Below, piece after piece: positions 16,464 to 25,962 of a stretch of DNA of 42,725 nucleotides. The notes beneath the pieces were generated by a model, which saw only the letters and a program-made list of their open reading frames with translations, ran no database searches and was not told the origin of the DNA. The stretch lies in assembly GCA_030849805.1 (NCBI GenBank), contig JASANZ010002078.1, forward strand, positions 1 through 42,725, given 5' to 3'. The translations under genes were made by a program, and so were the position numbers. The stretch comes from Sergeia podlipaevii (Eukaryota; Euglenozoa; Kinetoplastea; Trypanosomatida; Trypanosomatidae). The first letter of the stretch is position 1. Every line of letters begins with the position of its first letter.

Positions 16464-19400
16464 CTATGATACCCTCATAGTTTGCGTCTCTCCATGCTCA
16501 TCATTATTGCTTGTATCGGATGTATCGCTGTCCGATCCGGTTTGCTCAAAGACGTTAGGCTCGTCGTCGTCAGAGTTGCGCACCTTGTAGCGGCGAATAG
16601 TGCCAGGCTGGAACGGGGTCTCGGTGGGCCCCAGGCAGTATGTTTCAGGCGCCAGCATTATGTCTTCAGCAGAGCCCTCCACAGTATTCCACTGTAAGTT
16701 GATGGCAATGGTGCTTCCCTCATGCCTCAGCCACACTTGGGTCTCCATAAAACCAATCGGTTGGGTCCCGGATAAATGCACCTCAGCTGCTTCCGTTAGA
16801 CCAGCAGCGAGAAAGCGCTTGCAGAAGTCCACCGACAAATAGGAGCGATGCACAGGAGGCACGACCAGGCGATAACGGCACGGCACGGTGGAGGTGTTGG
16901 TCAAATAAAGTAACGTAGCGTATCGCCGGCCGGCAATAAGGTTGCCAAGATCAACACTCGTAGGGGTTGCCCGCAACGCTGGGCAGTGTCCACGCGTAGA
17001 GGCGGTGGTGCCAGTTAGCATGCCCATAGTGCGACGACATGACTGCATCAACGGCGGAGTGCCATTTGCGCTGGACCATGTGCCAAGAGGAGACGCGGCT
17101 CTAGAGTTCACACGGAGCGAAGCCAAGTGTTCATAACCTGTACGTTCTGCAGCAGCTGCTGCACCATCGGCGGCATCCCGCAGCTGCTGCGGTTGCTTTA
17201 CATTTGCCTTGCGCACCGTCACCTCCAATGTTCTGGAGGCCTCACGCTGAGACGTGCTCTCTACTGGTGTCTCAAGAGCGGCAAGCGTGGAGGCACCACC
17301 AAGTTCCCAGTAGTTAAAGCGCGTCACCGCATTCGTTGTAGCGGCTACGGGAATAGGCGCAGCGGAGGTAGCCGGCTTCTGCCCTTGTTCTTGCTCTTGC
17401 TCTTGGGTGCTGGCGAGCAACTGTACGCGCGTGTTAAGTACTACTGGCGTCACGGAATCGACAAGAGTGAGTACACGAGGAGTAGCTGCGGTCATGCGTG
17501 ACAGTCCCTCGGTTTTCATTTCAGTGGCTCGACTTTCGTCAAGGAGTGCATCGAGCTGCGGTGGAGTCACACTGACATGTCCATCGACACCCGTAGAAGG
17601 ACAAAGCACAAGTACATAGTCAAGTTCCCGCACCAGTGATGCAGCTGGCATCGGGTGAAACGCAATCGCGTAAATCTTCGGATCACTGGTCTTTTCGCCA
17701 CAGCTCGCAATAACTGGATGACGGTTATGCGGGATACGGCTAATCCACTGCTGTGCAAGACCCAACGCAACGGGGGGCGTCACGAACCGAACCTCGCGCG
17801 CCCCTTTGTCCTGTAGCCCAGTTGCCACAATGCAACCTAAAAGGTTGCGATAGGGCCCATAGAGACTACCTTCGCAGCCAATCGCCTTCAGCAACTTCCT
17901 ACCGCCCTCGTCATCGTAAAAGCGGCGTAGTGTCATGTGTGTCGCGGTACTGCTATTATTGTTTCGGGTGACGCGGTTGTTAATGGTAGCGACGTAGTCC
18001 GCCTTTACGTGCAAAGCATCGCGCGCCAGTACGAATTCTGTCCTCTGTAGGGCCTCCACAAACTCAGGGCATAGCACTTCCTCATATCGCATAAGCGGTT
18101 GCGCCTCTGGTGTGGTGTAGATGGGCGGCGTCACCAGCACCCCATTGCGCTCCTCAGAGCAGCGACCATAAGGAGAAACCCGGTAAACAGTGTATTTATT
18201 GACGTCACTAGCACCCCCCTCGCAATCGACAGAGCCGTAGAGACCACCAAATGCGCAATCAATGCTATACGTACTGCCACGGCCTGCACACTGGAAGGCA
18301 GGGGTGGCATGCAGGTGATACTCCAGCAGGTCAAAGTACGCGACAGGGGCTCCACCGAGAAGTGCAGGCTCCTTCACGCGCACAGTGTGCTGTGCCAAGT
18401 CAAATACTACAGATCCTGCCTCGTCCTCAACATCGATTGTATCCGCGCCTTCAGTGCCCATCACCACCCGTGGCAGTCCATCGATTGACCACACACAACG
18501 ACCCTCGCGGTGATTGTGCATAACTTCCACACCGCTGCCGCCAAAGCGCACTCGGGCTAACTCACCTTCCACAATCGTTTGCCGCTCTCCATCAGACCGC
18601 TCCAACGTAGTGCCGGTAGACACAGCAGATAAAAGCGGAGGAAGTCGCGACACTCCTGCGGCTCCACGCACAGTGCACTCGCCCGCAGCGCTAACACAAA
18701 GGCATGCACCATCACGTGAGGTCGCGTAACCACCACTGCGATCTAGCACAATGCGGTACCCATCAGTATCACGCGAAAACACTTCCATGGTGCCCCCTGC
18801 GTAGAAGTCAATGTGCGTGTAAGAGCGAACCGAGAGCTTCTCTACGACGCCACGCCGCCACACGCAGACATGCAAGTCAAATTCTGGCGTCAGCGGAGGT
18901 GACACAAGTCGGAGCCGGGCAAACTCCTCATCGAATACGCCTACGCGCTCTCTATGCCCTAGTGACAGCACTAATTGCAACAACGGTGGGTCTTTAGAGC
19001 GTGTAAGGGGTACAGGAATAGCCGCTACAAGTTGCTCCTCAAGCTCTGCGCACGTTGGTGGCGGCACAGCGTTCTTATCGCGGCTCTTTGGACCCTTTGT
19101 CTTCGCCATTTGTGCTTCAAAAAGTGCCTGGGCCTCTTCCCTCGCGGCAGCCACGGCATTCGCATATGATGCCTGCTCAGCCACAACCGTATTGTCAGCA
19201 ATGACCTCCGCGAACACAGTGAGGCCTCCTGCGAGCGATACGTGAGTACGCACTATGGAGGGAATATGCGTGGGTACTGTCTTGGCAGGTTGCTGCCTGA
19301 ATGACTGCTGAAGTAACGTCTCATCCATGGGCACTGAGAAGCGGCCTGAGTGTGGTGCGCTGCCTCCACCAGATGGCGATATCTTCGCACCAGCCATGGC

Positions 19401-21965
19401 AGACGGTGATGTCGCTGCCCATGACAGAGGCGCAGGGTTCTCATGAGCAACTTCTGTGAGCATAAAACCAAACTCCACCCCTCTCAATGCCCGCACGTTG
19501 CAAGTGAGCTGTCGCGTGTTGGCGCACGTTCGCTCCACCTCTATCACGCATCCATCGCTAGGGAACATCCACTCAATTTCGCTCAGCGCAGCACGCGCGC
19601 CTGTGCCTTTGCTCAACAGTTCCTGCCTGCAAGGCCCTCTCACCGTGCGAAGCAGCAGATCATGTGCGCGGCGCCGACGCAGTCGTGATTGAATAATGCC
19701 AACATGGTCGAGCAGTGGCAACGGCTCAGGCTCTCGCCGACGCCGGGGTATAATATTGCCGTCTTCATCCTCTTCGTCGCTCTCATCGTCCTCTGTTACC
19801 ACCTCTTCGGTGCCCGCGTCCTCATCGTCGCTGTCCGGCGGTGGAGGGTAAAAGAAGGTGCGCTCGTCTTCGCACAGACGCAGCCATTCCACAAACTCAG
19901 CAAATGTGGTGGCTCCTTCGAAAACATAACCGCAATGCTGCGTGCGGGATCCACCATCACCACGACTGAGCACGGTCACTTCACATGCATTCAAGGCGGC
20001 ACCCCACTTCACCAAAGCCTGCCGCCAACCATTGCCATTCTTATCCTTTAACCAGGCGTCTGTATCCCACTTCTGGTCAGCGGAGAGCCCCAGTCGAAGC
20101 ACGGCGTCCACCTGCTTCTGCGCCACTTCAAGGGGCAACTCGGGCGAAAGCGTCTGCAGGGTGCGAAGCAATACCTTGTAAAGGTCGTCCTCCGCCGTCA
20201 TCTCCTTGCTCTCACTCTCTTGCTGGAAGGTACTGGCAGGAGCAGTGCCATTGCCAAGAGGGCCTGTCTTCACATCTTCTGTCCCTTCTACCTCATCCAC
20301 CTTTGAAATTGTTCTAAAGGGGCCCAGAGGTGCAGTGGATGACATCACAGTAGCAAAAACGCCCTTTACCATCTCGGTGACGGCGTCCTGCTCTGTGACC
20401 ATCTCAGCACGCGCACGCTCCTCTTTGTTGGGGAGCATCGCTCCCTTCAGCATAGGAGCGGGCTTTGACTGCGGCAGAATAGCATCGTTAGCTTCGCCCT
20501 GGGCCATGGCAGCATTGACCGTGGCAGCAGTAGTGGCGATAGCGGCGGCCATACTCACGGAGTGCTGCACCTGAGCACCGCATGCATGCAGAAACTCGCG
20601 AACCGAGAAGGCGCGAGACGGCGCGTCATCTGCCGCTCTGCGAGTCCGTTTGTAGGCCTCATAGACATGCTGAAGCGCCGCCACTTGCGACATATGGATT
20701 GGGGCTGCTGGTGTTGTCACAGGTGCAGCCTTGGCGATACCATCACCCCCAGTTCCGTCGCCTAAGAGGGACTGCCCGCGTTTTGGTGGGCTTACGCTAC
20801 GCCGCTTTGCACCTCCAGCACTACGCTCCTCTGCCTCTTCAGCGCCAGGAACAGGCTGCACAGCGTCTGGGTCCAGCATGGGGTCGTAGGCTGGAACGTC
20901 AATCACTGCTCGACTCGCCCGCCACTCACAAAAGAGGTGGAATTGCGCCTCCAGCGCCAGGAGAAGGTCCCTCACTGCAATAACGGCCGCCTTCTCAGAA
21001 ATGGCAAGACGCGCGGGACCTCCACTACCACTCTCCGCTCCGCCCGTACAGGGGAACTCGTACTTAGCGACAAGCACCTCGTCTGCTGCAGTGCGCTCAC
21101 CTATCTTACGCGTGGTATGACGAGCCGCAAGCAGTGCCGGCAACGACACATCAAAAGTCTCCTCTGGGACTCTTTTTCCCTTTCCTTGGCCGGTGGCTGC
21201 AGCCTGTGAGCGGGACCTGCTGCTGCGCGGCTTCTCGCTAATCTTATCTACATCCCCAGTGACACCTCCGCATGTTGGCACAGATACACGTGAGTACACA
21301 TCCAACAGGACGCTCATAGGCACTCCAGCCGTCTGCAACTCATCTAGGTGCTCCAGTTTTGTTGGGAAGCCGCGGATACACAGAAATGTGGGGTGCCTCA
21401 CTGGTGCCTTCCCGCCGTCCTCGTTGTCCCCTTCATCGCTCCCGTCATCCTGCTCATCCGCAGCCATGTCCTCTTCTGCAGCACGACGTGCGTCCTCGGG
21501 GCTAAGTCCGTCATCCATGTATTCTAGTTTTAGCATCTCCAGTGCCTGCGCGCGAGCGGCAACCGCAGCGCGCCTTCCCTCCTCCAAGCCTACCGCAATG
21601 CGAACCATCTCCCTTCTGACGTACTCAGCTGTGCAGCGGCCCACGTCCACCTCTGGTTGTGCACGGTCCGCCTTTGATGAGTTCTTCGTCTTCCCGCTCG
21701 GCTGCTTGGCTCCCAGTTCCTTCATGAACCGTCCGGCGTCCACAAAGTGCAAACAGTTGCGAAGCGACTCGTCTTTGCGTAGCTGCTCGGCAAGTGCGTC
21801 CGCTGTCACCGTGTTTGGTGTGACGGTATGAATGCTAAACACAAGTGGAGTGTAGCTTTGCAGAGCACATTCCTCCAAAGATGGGCTCTGTGGCTGCTCA
21901 GACTCAGGAGGCAACGCTTGATCCATCACCGCTACTGCCCCCTCTATCGTGTTCAGGGTGCTCAT
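16464..21965 (-). CDS. SPAG17: Flagellar central-pair protein PF6/SPAG17-like
   Basis: An 1833-residue protein of the C1a projection of the axonemal central pair, by family. The ATG at 21965 (MSTLNTIEGA) is used because the frame upstream has only a TTG. Visible features in order: TFLCIRGFPTKLEHLDELQ at about 192; acidic patches near 165-185 and 700-745 (DDESDEEDED); the SPAG17-type segment FPSDGCVIEVER at about 798; several beta-rich blocks including SYTHIDFYAGGTMEVFSRD; an EQEQEQEQ low-complexity run at about 1525; and a C-terminal ASH/PapD-like domain at about 1650-1745 (TPTSVDLGNLIAG, then LLYLTNTSTVPCRYRLVVPP) that is known in SPAG17 and other axonemal proteins. The tail is acidic (GSDSDTSDTSNNDEHGE). 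Length is in the SPAG17 range (about 2200 in mammals). Family assignment is from recognition of these motifs. Confidence 0.8.
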   Translation of the reverse strand: MSTLNTIEGAVAVMDQALPPESEQPQSPSLEECALQSYTPLVFSIHTVTPNTVTADALAEQLRKDESLRNCLHFVDAGRFMKELGAKQPSGKTKNSSKADRAQPEVDVGRCTAEYVRREMVRIAVGLEEGRRAAVAARAQALEMLKLEYMDDGLSPEDARRAAEEDMAADEQDDGSDEGDNEDGGKAPVRHPTFLCIRGFPTKLEHLDELQTAGVPMSVLLDVYSRVSVPTCGGVTGDVDKISEKPRSSRSRSQAAATGQGKGKRVPEETFDVSLPALLAARHTTRKIGERTAADEVLVAKYEFPCTGGAESGSGGPARLAISEKAAVIAVRDLLLALEAQFHLFCEWRASRAVIDVPAYDPMLDPDAVQPVPGAEEAEERSAGGAKRRSVSPPKRGQSLLGDGTGGDGIAKAAPVTTPAAPIHMSQVAALQHVYEAYKRTRRAADDAPSRAFSVREFLHACGAQVQHSVSMAAAIATTAATVNAAMAQGEANDAILPQSKPAPMLKGAMLPNKEERARAEMVTEQDAVTEMVKGVFATVMSSTAPLGPFRTISKVDEVEGTEDVKTGPLGNGTAPASTFQQESESKEMTAEDDLYKVLLRTLQTLSPELPLEVAQKQVDAVLRLGLSADQKWDTDAWLKDKNGNGWRQALVKWGAALNACEVTVLSRGDGGSRTQHCGYVFEGATTFAEFVEWLRLCEDERTFFYPPPPDSDDEDAGTEEVVTEDDESDEEDEDGNIIPRRRREPEPLPLLDHVGIIQSRLRRRRAHDLLLRTVRGPCRQELLSKGTGARAALSEIEWMFPSDGCVIEVERTCANTRQLTCNVRALRGVEFGFMLTEVAHENPAPLSWAATSPSAMAGAKISPSGGGSAPHSGRFSVPMDETLLQQSFRQQPAKTVPTHIPSIVRTHVSLAGGLTVFAEVIADNTVVAEQASYANAVAAAREEAQALFEAQMAKTKGPKSRDKNAVPPPTCAELEEQLVAAIPVPLTRSKDPPLLQLVLSLGHRERVGVFDEEFARLRLVSPPLTPEFDLHVCVWRRGVVEKLSVRSYTHIDFYAGGTMEVFSRDTDGYRIVLDRSGGYATSRDGACLCVSAAGECTVRGAAGVSRLPPLLSAVSTGTTLERSDGERQTIVEGELARVRFGGSGVEVMHNHREGRCVWSIDGLPRVVMGTEGADTIDVEDEAGSVVFDLAQHTVRVKEPALLGGAPVAYFDLLEYHLHATPAFQCAGRGSTYSIDCAFGGLYGSVDCEGGASDVNKYTVYRVSPYGRCSEERNGVLVTPPIYTTPEAQPLMRYEEVLCPEFVEALQRTEFVLARDALHVKADYVATINNRVTRNNNSSTATHMTLRRFYDDEGGRKLLKAIGCEGSLYGPYRNLLGCIVATGLQDKGAREVRFVTPPVALGLAQQWISRIPHNRHPVIASCGEKTSDPKIYAIAFHPMPAASLVRELDYVLVLCPSTGVDGHVSVTPPQLDALLDESRATEMKTEGLSRMTAATPRVLTLVDSVTPVVLNTRVQLLASTQEQEQEQGQKPATSAAPIPVAATTNAVTRFNYWELGGASTLAALETPVESTSQREASRTLEVTVRKANVKQPQQLRDAADGAAAAAERTGYEHLASLRVNSRAASPLGTWSSANGTPPLMQSCRRTMGMLTGTTASTRGHCPALRATPTSVDLGNLIAGRRYATLLYLTNTSTVPCRYRLVVPPVHRSYLSVDFCKRFLAAGLTEAAEVHLSGTQPIGFMETQVWLRHEGSTIAINLQWNTVEGSAEDIMLAPETYCLGPTETPFQPGTIRRYKVRNSDDDEPNVFEQTGSDSDTSDTSNNDEHGETQTMRVS

Positions 21966-21989
21966 CGGCCTCAACTAGTAGCGTGATAT

Positions 21990-22012
21990 CTAATAAGCAA
22001 AATAAGAAAATA
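21990..22012 (-). promoter_or_regulatory. Predicted trans-splice acceptor for PF6
   Basis: The minus strand reads TTATTTTCTTATTTTGCTTATTAG-like sequence with AG at 21991-21990, giving a short leader of about 24 nt before the ATG at 21965. Confidence 0.45.
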
Positions 22013-22025
22013 ATTGGATCAGCAG

Positions 22026-22061
<36 letters not shown>

Positions 22062-22062
22062 C
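22026..22062. repeat. (TA)n-(TG)n microsatellite
   Basis: An uninterrupted alternating purine-pyrimidine run upstream of PF6, likely length-variable. Confidence 0.9.
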
Positions 22063-22129
22063 GTGCCTGCGTATTTTTTTCTTTTTCTAATAGTCGTATT
22101 TCTCCTTCGGTGTTTAGTAGCGGCCGCAA

Positions 22130-22318
22130 ATGTGTGCCAGACACGTCTTTGAGCCTGTCACTCAGATTCACAATGTTACTTGCGATGATGACGTTGTTGA
22201 TATGTTCCTAAATGATAAACGTGATACTAGACCTTGGCAGTACTATACATCCTTTGTTGGTGAAGCGGTGGAAGAGAAAGAGAAAGAGAGCGACGGGGAA
22301 AAGAAAAAAAGCATTTAG
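22130..22318 (+). CDS. Candidate plus-strand mini-gene, 62 residues
   Basis: This is the only plus-strand frame in the window that looks coding. It begins MCARHVFEPVTQIHNVTC and has a balanced composition (DDDVVDMFLNDKRDTRPWQY) before a Lys/Glu tail. Upstream on the same strand is a T/C tract (22073-22089) ending in AG at 22092-22093, with a second AG at 22116-22117, as for a trans-splice acceptor. Against it: the frame is short, T-tract plus AG also occurs at 16151-16172 without a gene, and all neighbours are on the other strand. No family is recognised. Confidence 0.25.
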   Translation: MCARHVFEPVTQIHNVTCDDDVVDMFLNDKRDTRPWQYYTSFVGEAVEEKEKESDGEKKKSI

Positions 22319-22545
22319 TTGATGTGCACACAGCAACGTAAAGAAAAGATGAGATCTCGAATGTGTGAGCTCAGCTTTTGCAGCAGCGTAAAAGCCCAGC
22401 TTTCTAGACTCTTTCTTTAAATTAAACAAGAACTTAACAACTCTATATATTTAAAGTAAGACACAGAAAATCATCAGTACGCAACTTCTACATGTCCGCG
22501 TCAGCCATGCCTATACAGTAAAACAAGAAAAGCCAAAAAAAAAAA

Positions 22546-23826
22546 CTATTTCTGCAAGTAGACCGCGGCGACAAGACCAGCAAAGGCGAAAGAAAGAGCA
22601 AACGACGGCAAGCGATTCAATACAAGGCCCAGAACCGCAAGCGAGAGTGGCATCGTCATAAACCGAATAGGAAGAAACAAATGTCCGTTGAAAGCTGCAA
22701 GTAGGGAGAGACGCAGTGGCGCACTCGATAACTTCACAACTTGTACAACATTGCTGCACAATGCAGCAGCGTACGCCTGCTCTCCCGCGGGGAAACTAGA
22801 CACAAACTCACCGCCAAGAACGTTAGAGAGAGCAGCAGCGGGGACATCAATCAGCGCCGTGGTCGCAACATAGAACAGCACCACGCAGTCCTTGCGACCC
22901 TGCAGCCAAGGCACAAGCCAGCACCCAGCAGCAAGAGAAGCAGCTGCTGCAATCGCAATGGACCGCTGGCTCCACGCACGCGGCACCAGTTGTATTACTC
23001 GTGGCACGGCCACCGCCTGTATGAGAAGAGAAGCAGCGAGCTGAGCACCGACCTGAGTGTAGGAAAGACCGACATGAGGGCCAACTACCGCATAAATGCA
23101 TTGATTCAGCGAACCAGCTACAGCTGCCGACACGAAAATTAACAAACGGCGCAGTGCAGTGCGAGATACAGTTCCGTCGCGTACTGCGCGGGCCCGAGCA
23201 GCAAGCCACTCAGTGTATGCTGAGACGCGCATAGTTACTGGAAGTGGTTGCTGCTTGAGAGGCTCGCTGATGATATAGGATGCGCCAGCTAGTAGTGCAG
23301 TGAGTACAGAAAGGGTCGATGTCACTCGAGCAGCCGCGCGCGCGTCGCCCAAGCGGTCACCAATTACACCGCTAAGCACCATACCCGCAGCAAGCCAGTA
23401 TATAGCCATTGACTGCGCTACGCACGGCAGCGCATAGGTACCCACTGTCTGCTTGAGGAGGAGCTTTTCATGCTTGAAAAGGCCATTGAGAAAGCGAGAG
23501 ACAACAAAAAGAAACAGAGATTCAAATAGGAGGCTGTACTCTAATACTGTGGCATTACAGGCAGCCAGGAAAAGTGAAAAGAAGAGCAAACGTGCAGGAC
23601 CCATTCGCGCAGCGAGGCGATCAACGAGCGGCGTGCTGATGACTTGCGGAATGACATAGCAGCACTGATAAAATGCGAGGTACGTTGGTGATGGGAACTC
23701 AACGTACTTCCCCTGCGCCACCATCAAAGTGAGGCCAGAGATAGACACAATACTGTCCAGTAGCGTTACAATAGTCAGGAGGACACTGGTGATATACTGA
23801 CGCGCCGTCACCATCCTGTGAGACAT
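22546..23826 (-). CDS. Major facilitator superfamily transporter
   Basis: A 426-residue membrane protein with about 12 predicted helices. The ATG at 23826 (MSHRMVTARQYI) was chosen because the longer frame begins with TTG. The N-terminal half contains ASFIG-less but typical MFS elements: a first helix ending ISGLTLMVAQ, the loop PLVDRLAARMGPARLL equivalent to motif A (D-R-x-x-R-x-G), and SRFLNGLFKHEKLLLKQ at the helix 4-5 region. The C-terminal half includes NQCIYAVVGPHVGLSYTQVG and LVPRAWSQRSIAIAAAASLA. The layout resembles TetA/MFSD9-10 type carriers. The substrate is unknown. A broken paralogue lies immediately to the right and shares a nearly identical 347-bp block with it (22771-23117 here). 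Confidence 0.85.
   Translation of the reverse strand: MSHRMVTARQYITSVLLTIVTLLDSIVSISGLTLMVAQGKYVEFPSPTYLAFYQCCYVIPQVISTPLVDRLAARMGPARLLFFSLFLAACNATVLEYSLLFESLFLFVVSRFLNGLFKHEKLLLKQTVGTYALPCVAQSMAIYWLAAGMVLSGVIGDRLGDARAAARVTSTLSVLTALLAGASYIISEPLKQQPLPVTMRVSAYTEWLAARARAVRDGTVSRTALRRLLIFVSAAVAGSLNQCIYAVVGPHVGLSYTQVGAQLAASLLIQAVAVPRVIQLVPRAWSQRSIAIAAAASLAAGCWLVPWLQGRKDCVVLFYVATTALIDVPAAALSNVLGGEFVSSFPAGEQAYAAALCSNVVQVVKLSSAPLRLSLLAAFNGHLFLPIRFMTMPLSLAVLGLVLNRLPSFALSFAFAGLVAAVYLQK
22771..23117. repeat. Homogenised block, live MFS copy
   Basis: These 347 bases match 24508-24854 with 7 mismatches by my count and no gaps, while sequence on both sides diverges sharply. Confidence 0.9.
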
Positions 23827-24278
23827 CGTTTCACAGCGACAGGGTTCCTGGTAACTATGATCCTTCTTTCTTCTTCTCTCTCTACGCCTGTAATCACACA
23901 AACAATATCTCCTCTCTCTCTCTGATACCCTTCAGTACAGTGCTTTGTACATAAAAAAGGAAATTAACAAAAGTTAGAGAAATGATTTTTGAAAAAGGTA
24001 CCCAGCCGACATGAGGGGCTGAAAGGAGTGTGCCTGAATGTGGCAACAAGTAGAAGGCACCCCGTCTACATAGGCACTACACATCAAGAAGAGCGGGGTA
24101 GCTGGGGCATTTACATCTTATGACAAGGCATCACTGTCTAAATCAATAACAACCGGGACAACAAATAAATATATACATTATTATCGTTAGTGTTTAGATA
24201 TATGTATGGACACGGGGGTATAATCCCACTTATTGAATAGCGAATCCCACTCTACAAAAACAAACTTGCATATACTTG
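23827..24278. other. Spacer between MFS gene and its pseudogene
   Basis: CT-rich leader of the live gene at 23868-23925 on the + strand, then mixed sequence with no frame or motif that I can support. Confidence 0.5.
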
Positions 24279-25510
24279 TTAAACAATAAATGCAGTGGCG
24301 TACGCTGAGAGTGCCGCCGCAAGACCAATAGTGGCTGCGCGCAGGCATATCTGTCCCTCCCCACAGAGCGTACAACACACAACGACTAGCGAAAGTGGCA
24401 GCGTCGCAAAGCGTACATGCAGTTAAGCACCTATAAGGCGGCAGCGTGACTAATGCCAGGCGCAGTCAAGTGCTACTCTGCGACGTATGCGCAGTGAACA
24501 TCCGTACGTACGCCTGCTCTCCCGCGGGGAAACTAGACACAAACTCACCGCCAAGAACGTTAGCGAGAGCAGCAGCGGGGACATCAATCAGCGCCGTGGT
24601 CGCAACATAGAACAGCACCACGCAGTCCTTGCGACCCTGCAGCCAAGGCACAAGGCAGCACCCAGCAGCAAGAGAAGCAGCTGCTGCAATCGCAATGGAC
24701 CGCTGGCTCCACGCACGCGGCACCAGTTGTATTACTCGCGGCACGACCACCGCCTGTATGAGAAGAGAAGCAGCGAGCTGAGCACCGATCTGAGTATAGG
24801 AAAGACCGACGTGAGGGCCAACTACCGCATAAATGCATTGATTCAGCGAACCAGTTGCAGTTGCAGCGGTGAGTGCTATCCACTTCATGCGTTGGGAAGG
24901 GTCGAGCATGCGGGAGAGAAGCGTCCGCATCCAGACCATGTAGGGAGCATGAGTTGCTTCTTCTGGAAGAGCGTACTGCTTGAGAGAGTTTGATAAAAAG
25001 TACACCACCATCGCCAGCAACACAGCGGCAAGATGCATACACTTGAAGAAGTGTGCACAGGGAACAGCAACACTGATGATGTCCCCCAACTACACCAACC
25101 ATGAGCAACGTCGTGACAGACCGGTACGTGCTCATGAATCTAAATGGCATCGACAATTGGTGTACTCCATCGATGTTACCTCAGAAACAGCTTCTCATGC
25201 ATAAACAGCTCATTCATGAAGCGGGCAGCAACAAAAAGAAACAGTTAAATGTGGAAAAGGCTAGAGGGCACTATAGATAATCACTAAAGGTAGAGGCTGC
25301 CATGAATAACAAAAGACAATATGTAAGACTTATGCGTCGCGCGAGGCGGCCAGCGATCAACGTAGAAAACAACTGTGGAACAATGGGGCACCACTGATAG
25401 AATTAGAGTCCACCAGCTCGCACTACGCTGCCATTAGTGTGACTCCCAACACAGAAGCCGCAGTATCACACAAGGAGACAAAAATGAGCAGCATGCGCGC
25501 AATGCCAATC
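24279..25510 (-). pseudogene. Broken paralogue of the adjacent MFS transporter
   Basis: Colinear pieces of the neighbouring carrier occur in several frames. The first helix is at about 25424-25510 (TAASVLGVTLMAA versus SIVSISGLTLMVA). The motif-A region lies in a shifted frame at about 25320-25400 (FYQWCPIVPQLFSTLIAGRL versus FYQCCYVIPQVISTPLVDRL). The helix 4 region is at about 25195-25255 (ARFMNELFMHEKLFLR versus SRFLNGLFKHEKLLLK), ending in a stop. An open block spans 24466-25089. The C-terminus is at 24279-24415 (RFATLPLSLVVV versus RFMTMPLSLAVL), ending in TAA. Frameshifts, stops and gaps make it non-functional as a full carrier. The central divergent part shows it was a distinct paralogue rather than a fresh duplicate. 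Confidence 0.9.
24508..24854. repeat. Homogenised block, pseudogene copy
   Basis: Partner of 22771-23117: about 98% identical over 347 bases, whereas the flanking transporter-derived sequence is much more diverged. Confidence 0.9.
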
Positions 25511-25962
25511 CTCTGCCCAATCTCTGTCTTTAGCTTAGGAAATATAAAGGAAATAATGTAGAAAAAAGAAAAAAAAGGGCTACAGTTGCATACGGAAAAT
25601 GAAATCTTTAAAAACGGTACTTGGTAATATATATTACGTGCCTTAATGCTTTCACAGCTTCTGCCTACACAGAAAAAAAAAAAAGAAAATCGTGTATATT
25701 TGTCAAAATGTAAGAAAAAATAAAGGAAAAAAAAAGAATATGACAAAGTCAAAAAAAAAAAAAAAGTTCTCAGATATTTATGAATTGCAAAACAGCATCC
25801 TTCCTCAAATACTCATATGTTTGTACGGCAACACGTCGCCTCACTTCTACTTCAGAGTACATCTATAGAATACTGCTTAAATGCTATGGAACATACAACA
25901 ATGACACTACAAGGTGAGAAACGATCACGTGCTTCTTTTTGGTCGGCTTCATATATATACTT
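25511..25962. other. AT-rich spacer, nothing recognised
   Basis: A-rich on the + strand (runs at 25672-25684, 25728-25736 and 25751-25765), consistent with polypyrimidine signals on the coding strand. No supported frame. Confidence 0.5.

Larger units (their letters stand above)
22013..22545. other. Spacer with TA/TG microsatellite and a possible plus-strand ORF
   Basis: An alternating (TA)n-(TG)n run occupies about 22026-22062. It is followed by a plus-strand pyrimidine tract with AG and a 62-codon plus-strand frame listed separately. The remainder (22319-22545) is A-rich 3' flank of the next transporter. Confidence 0.55.
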
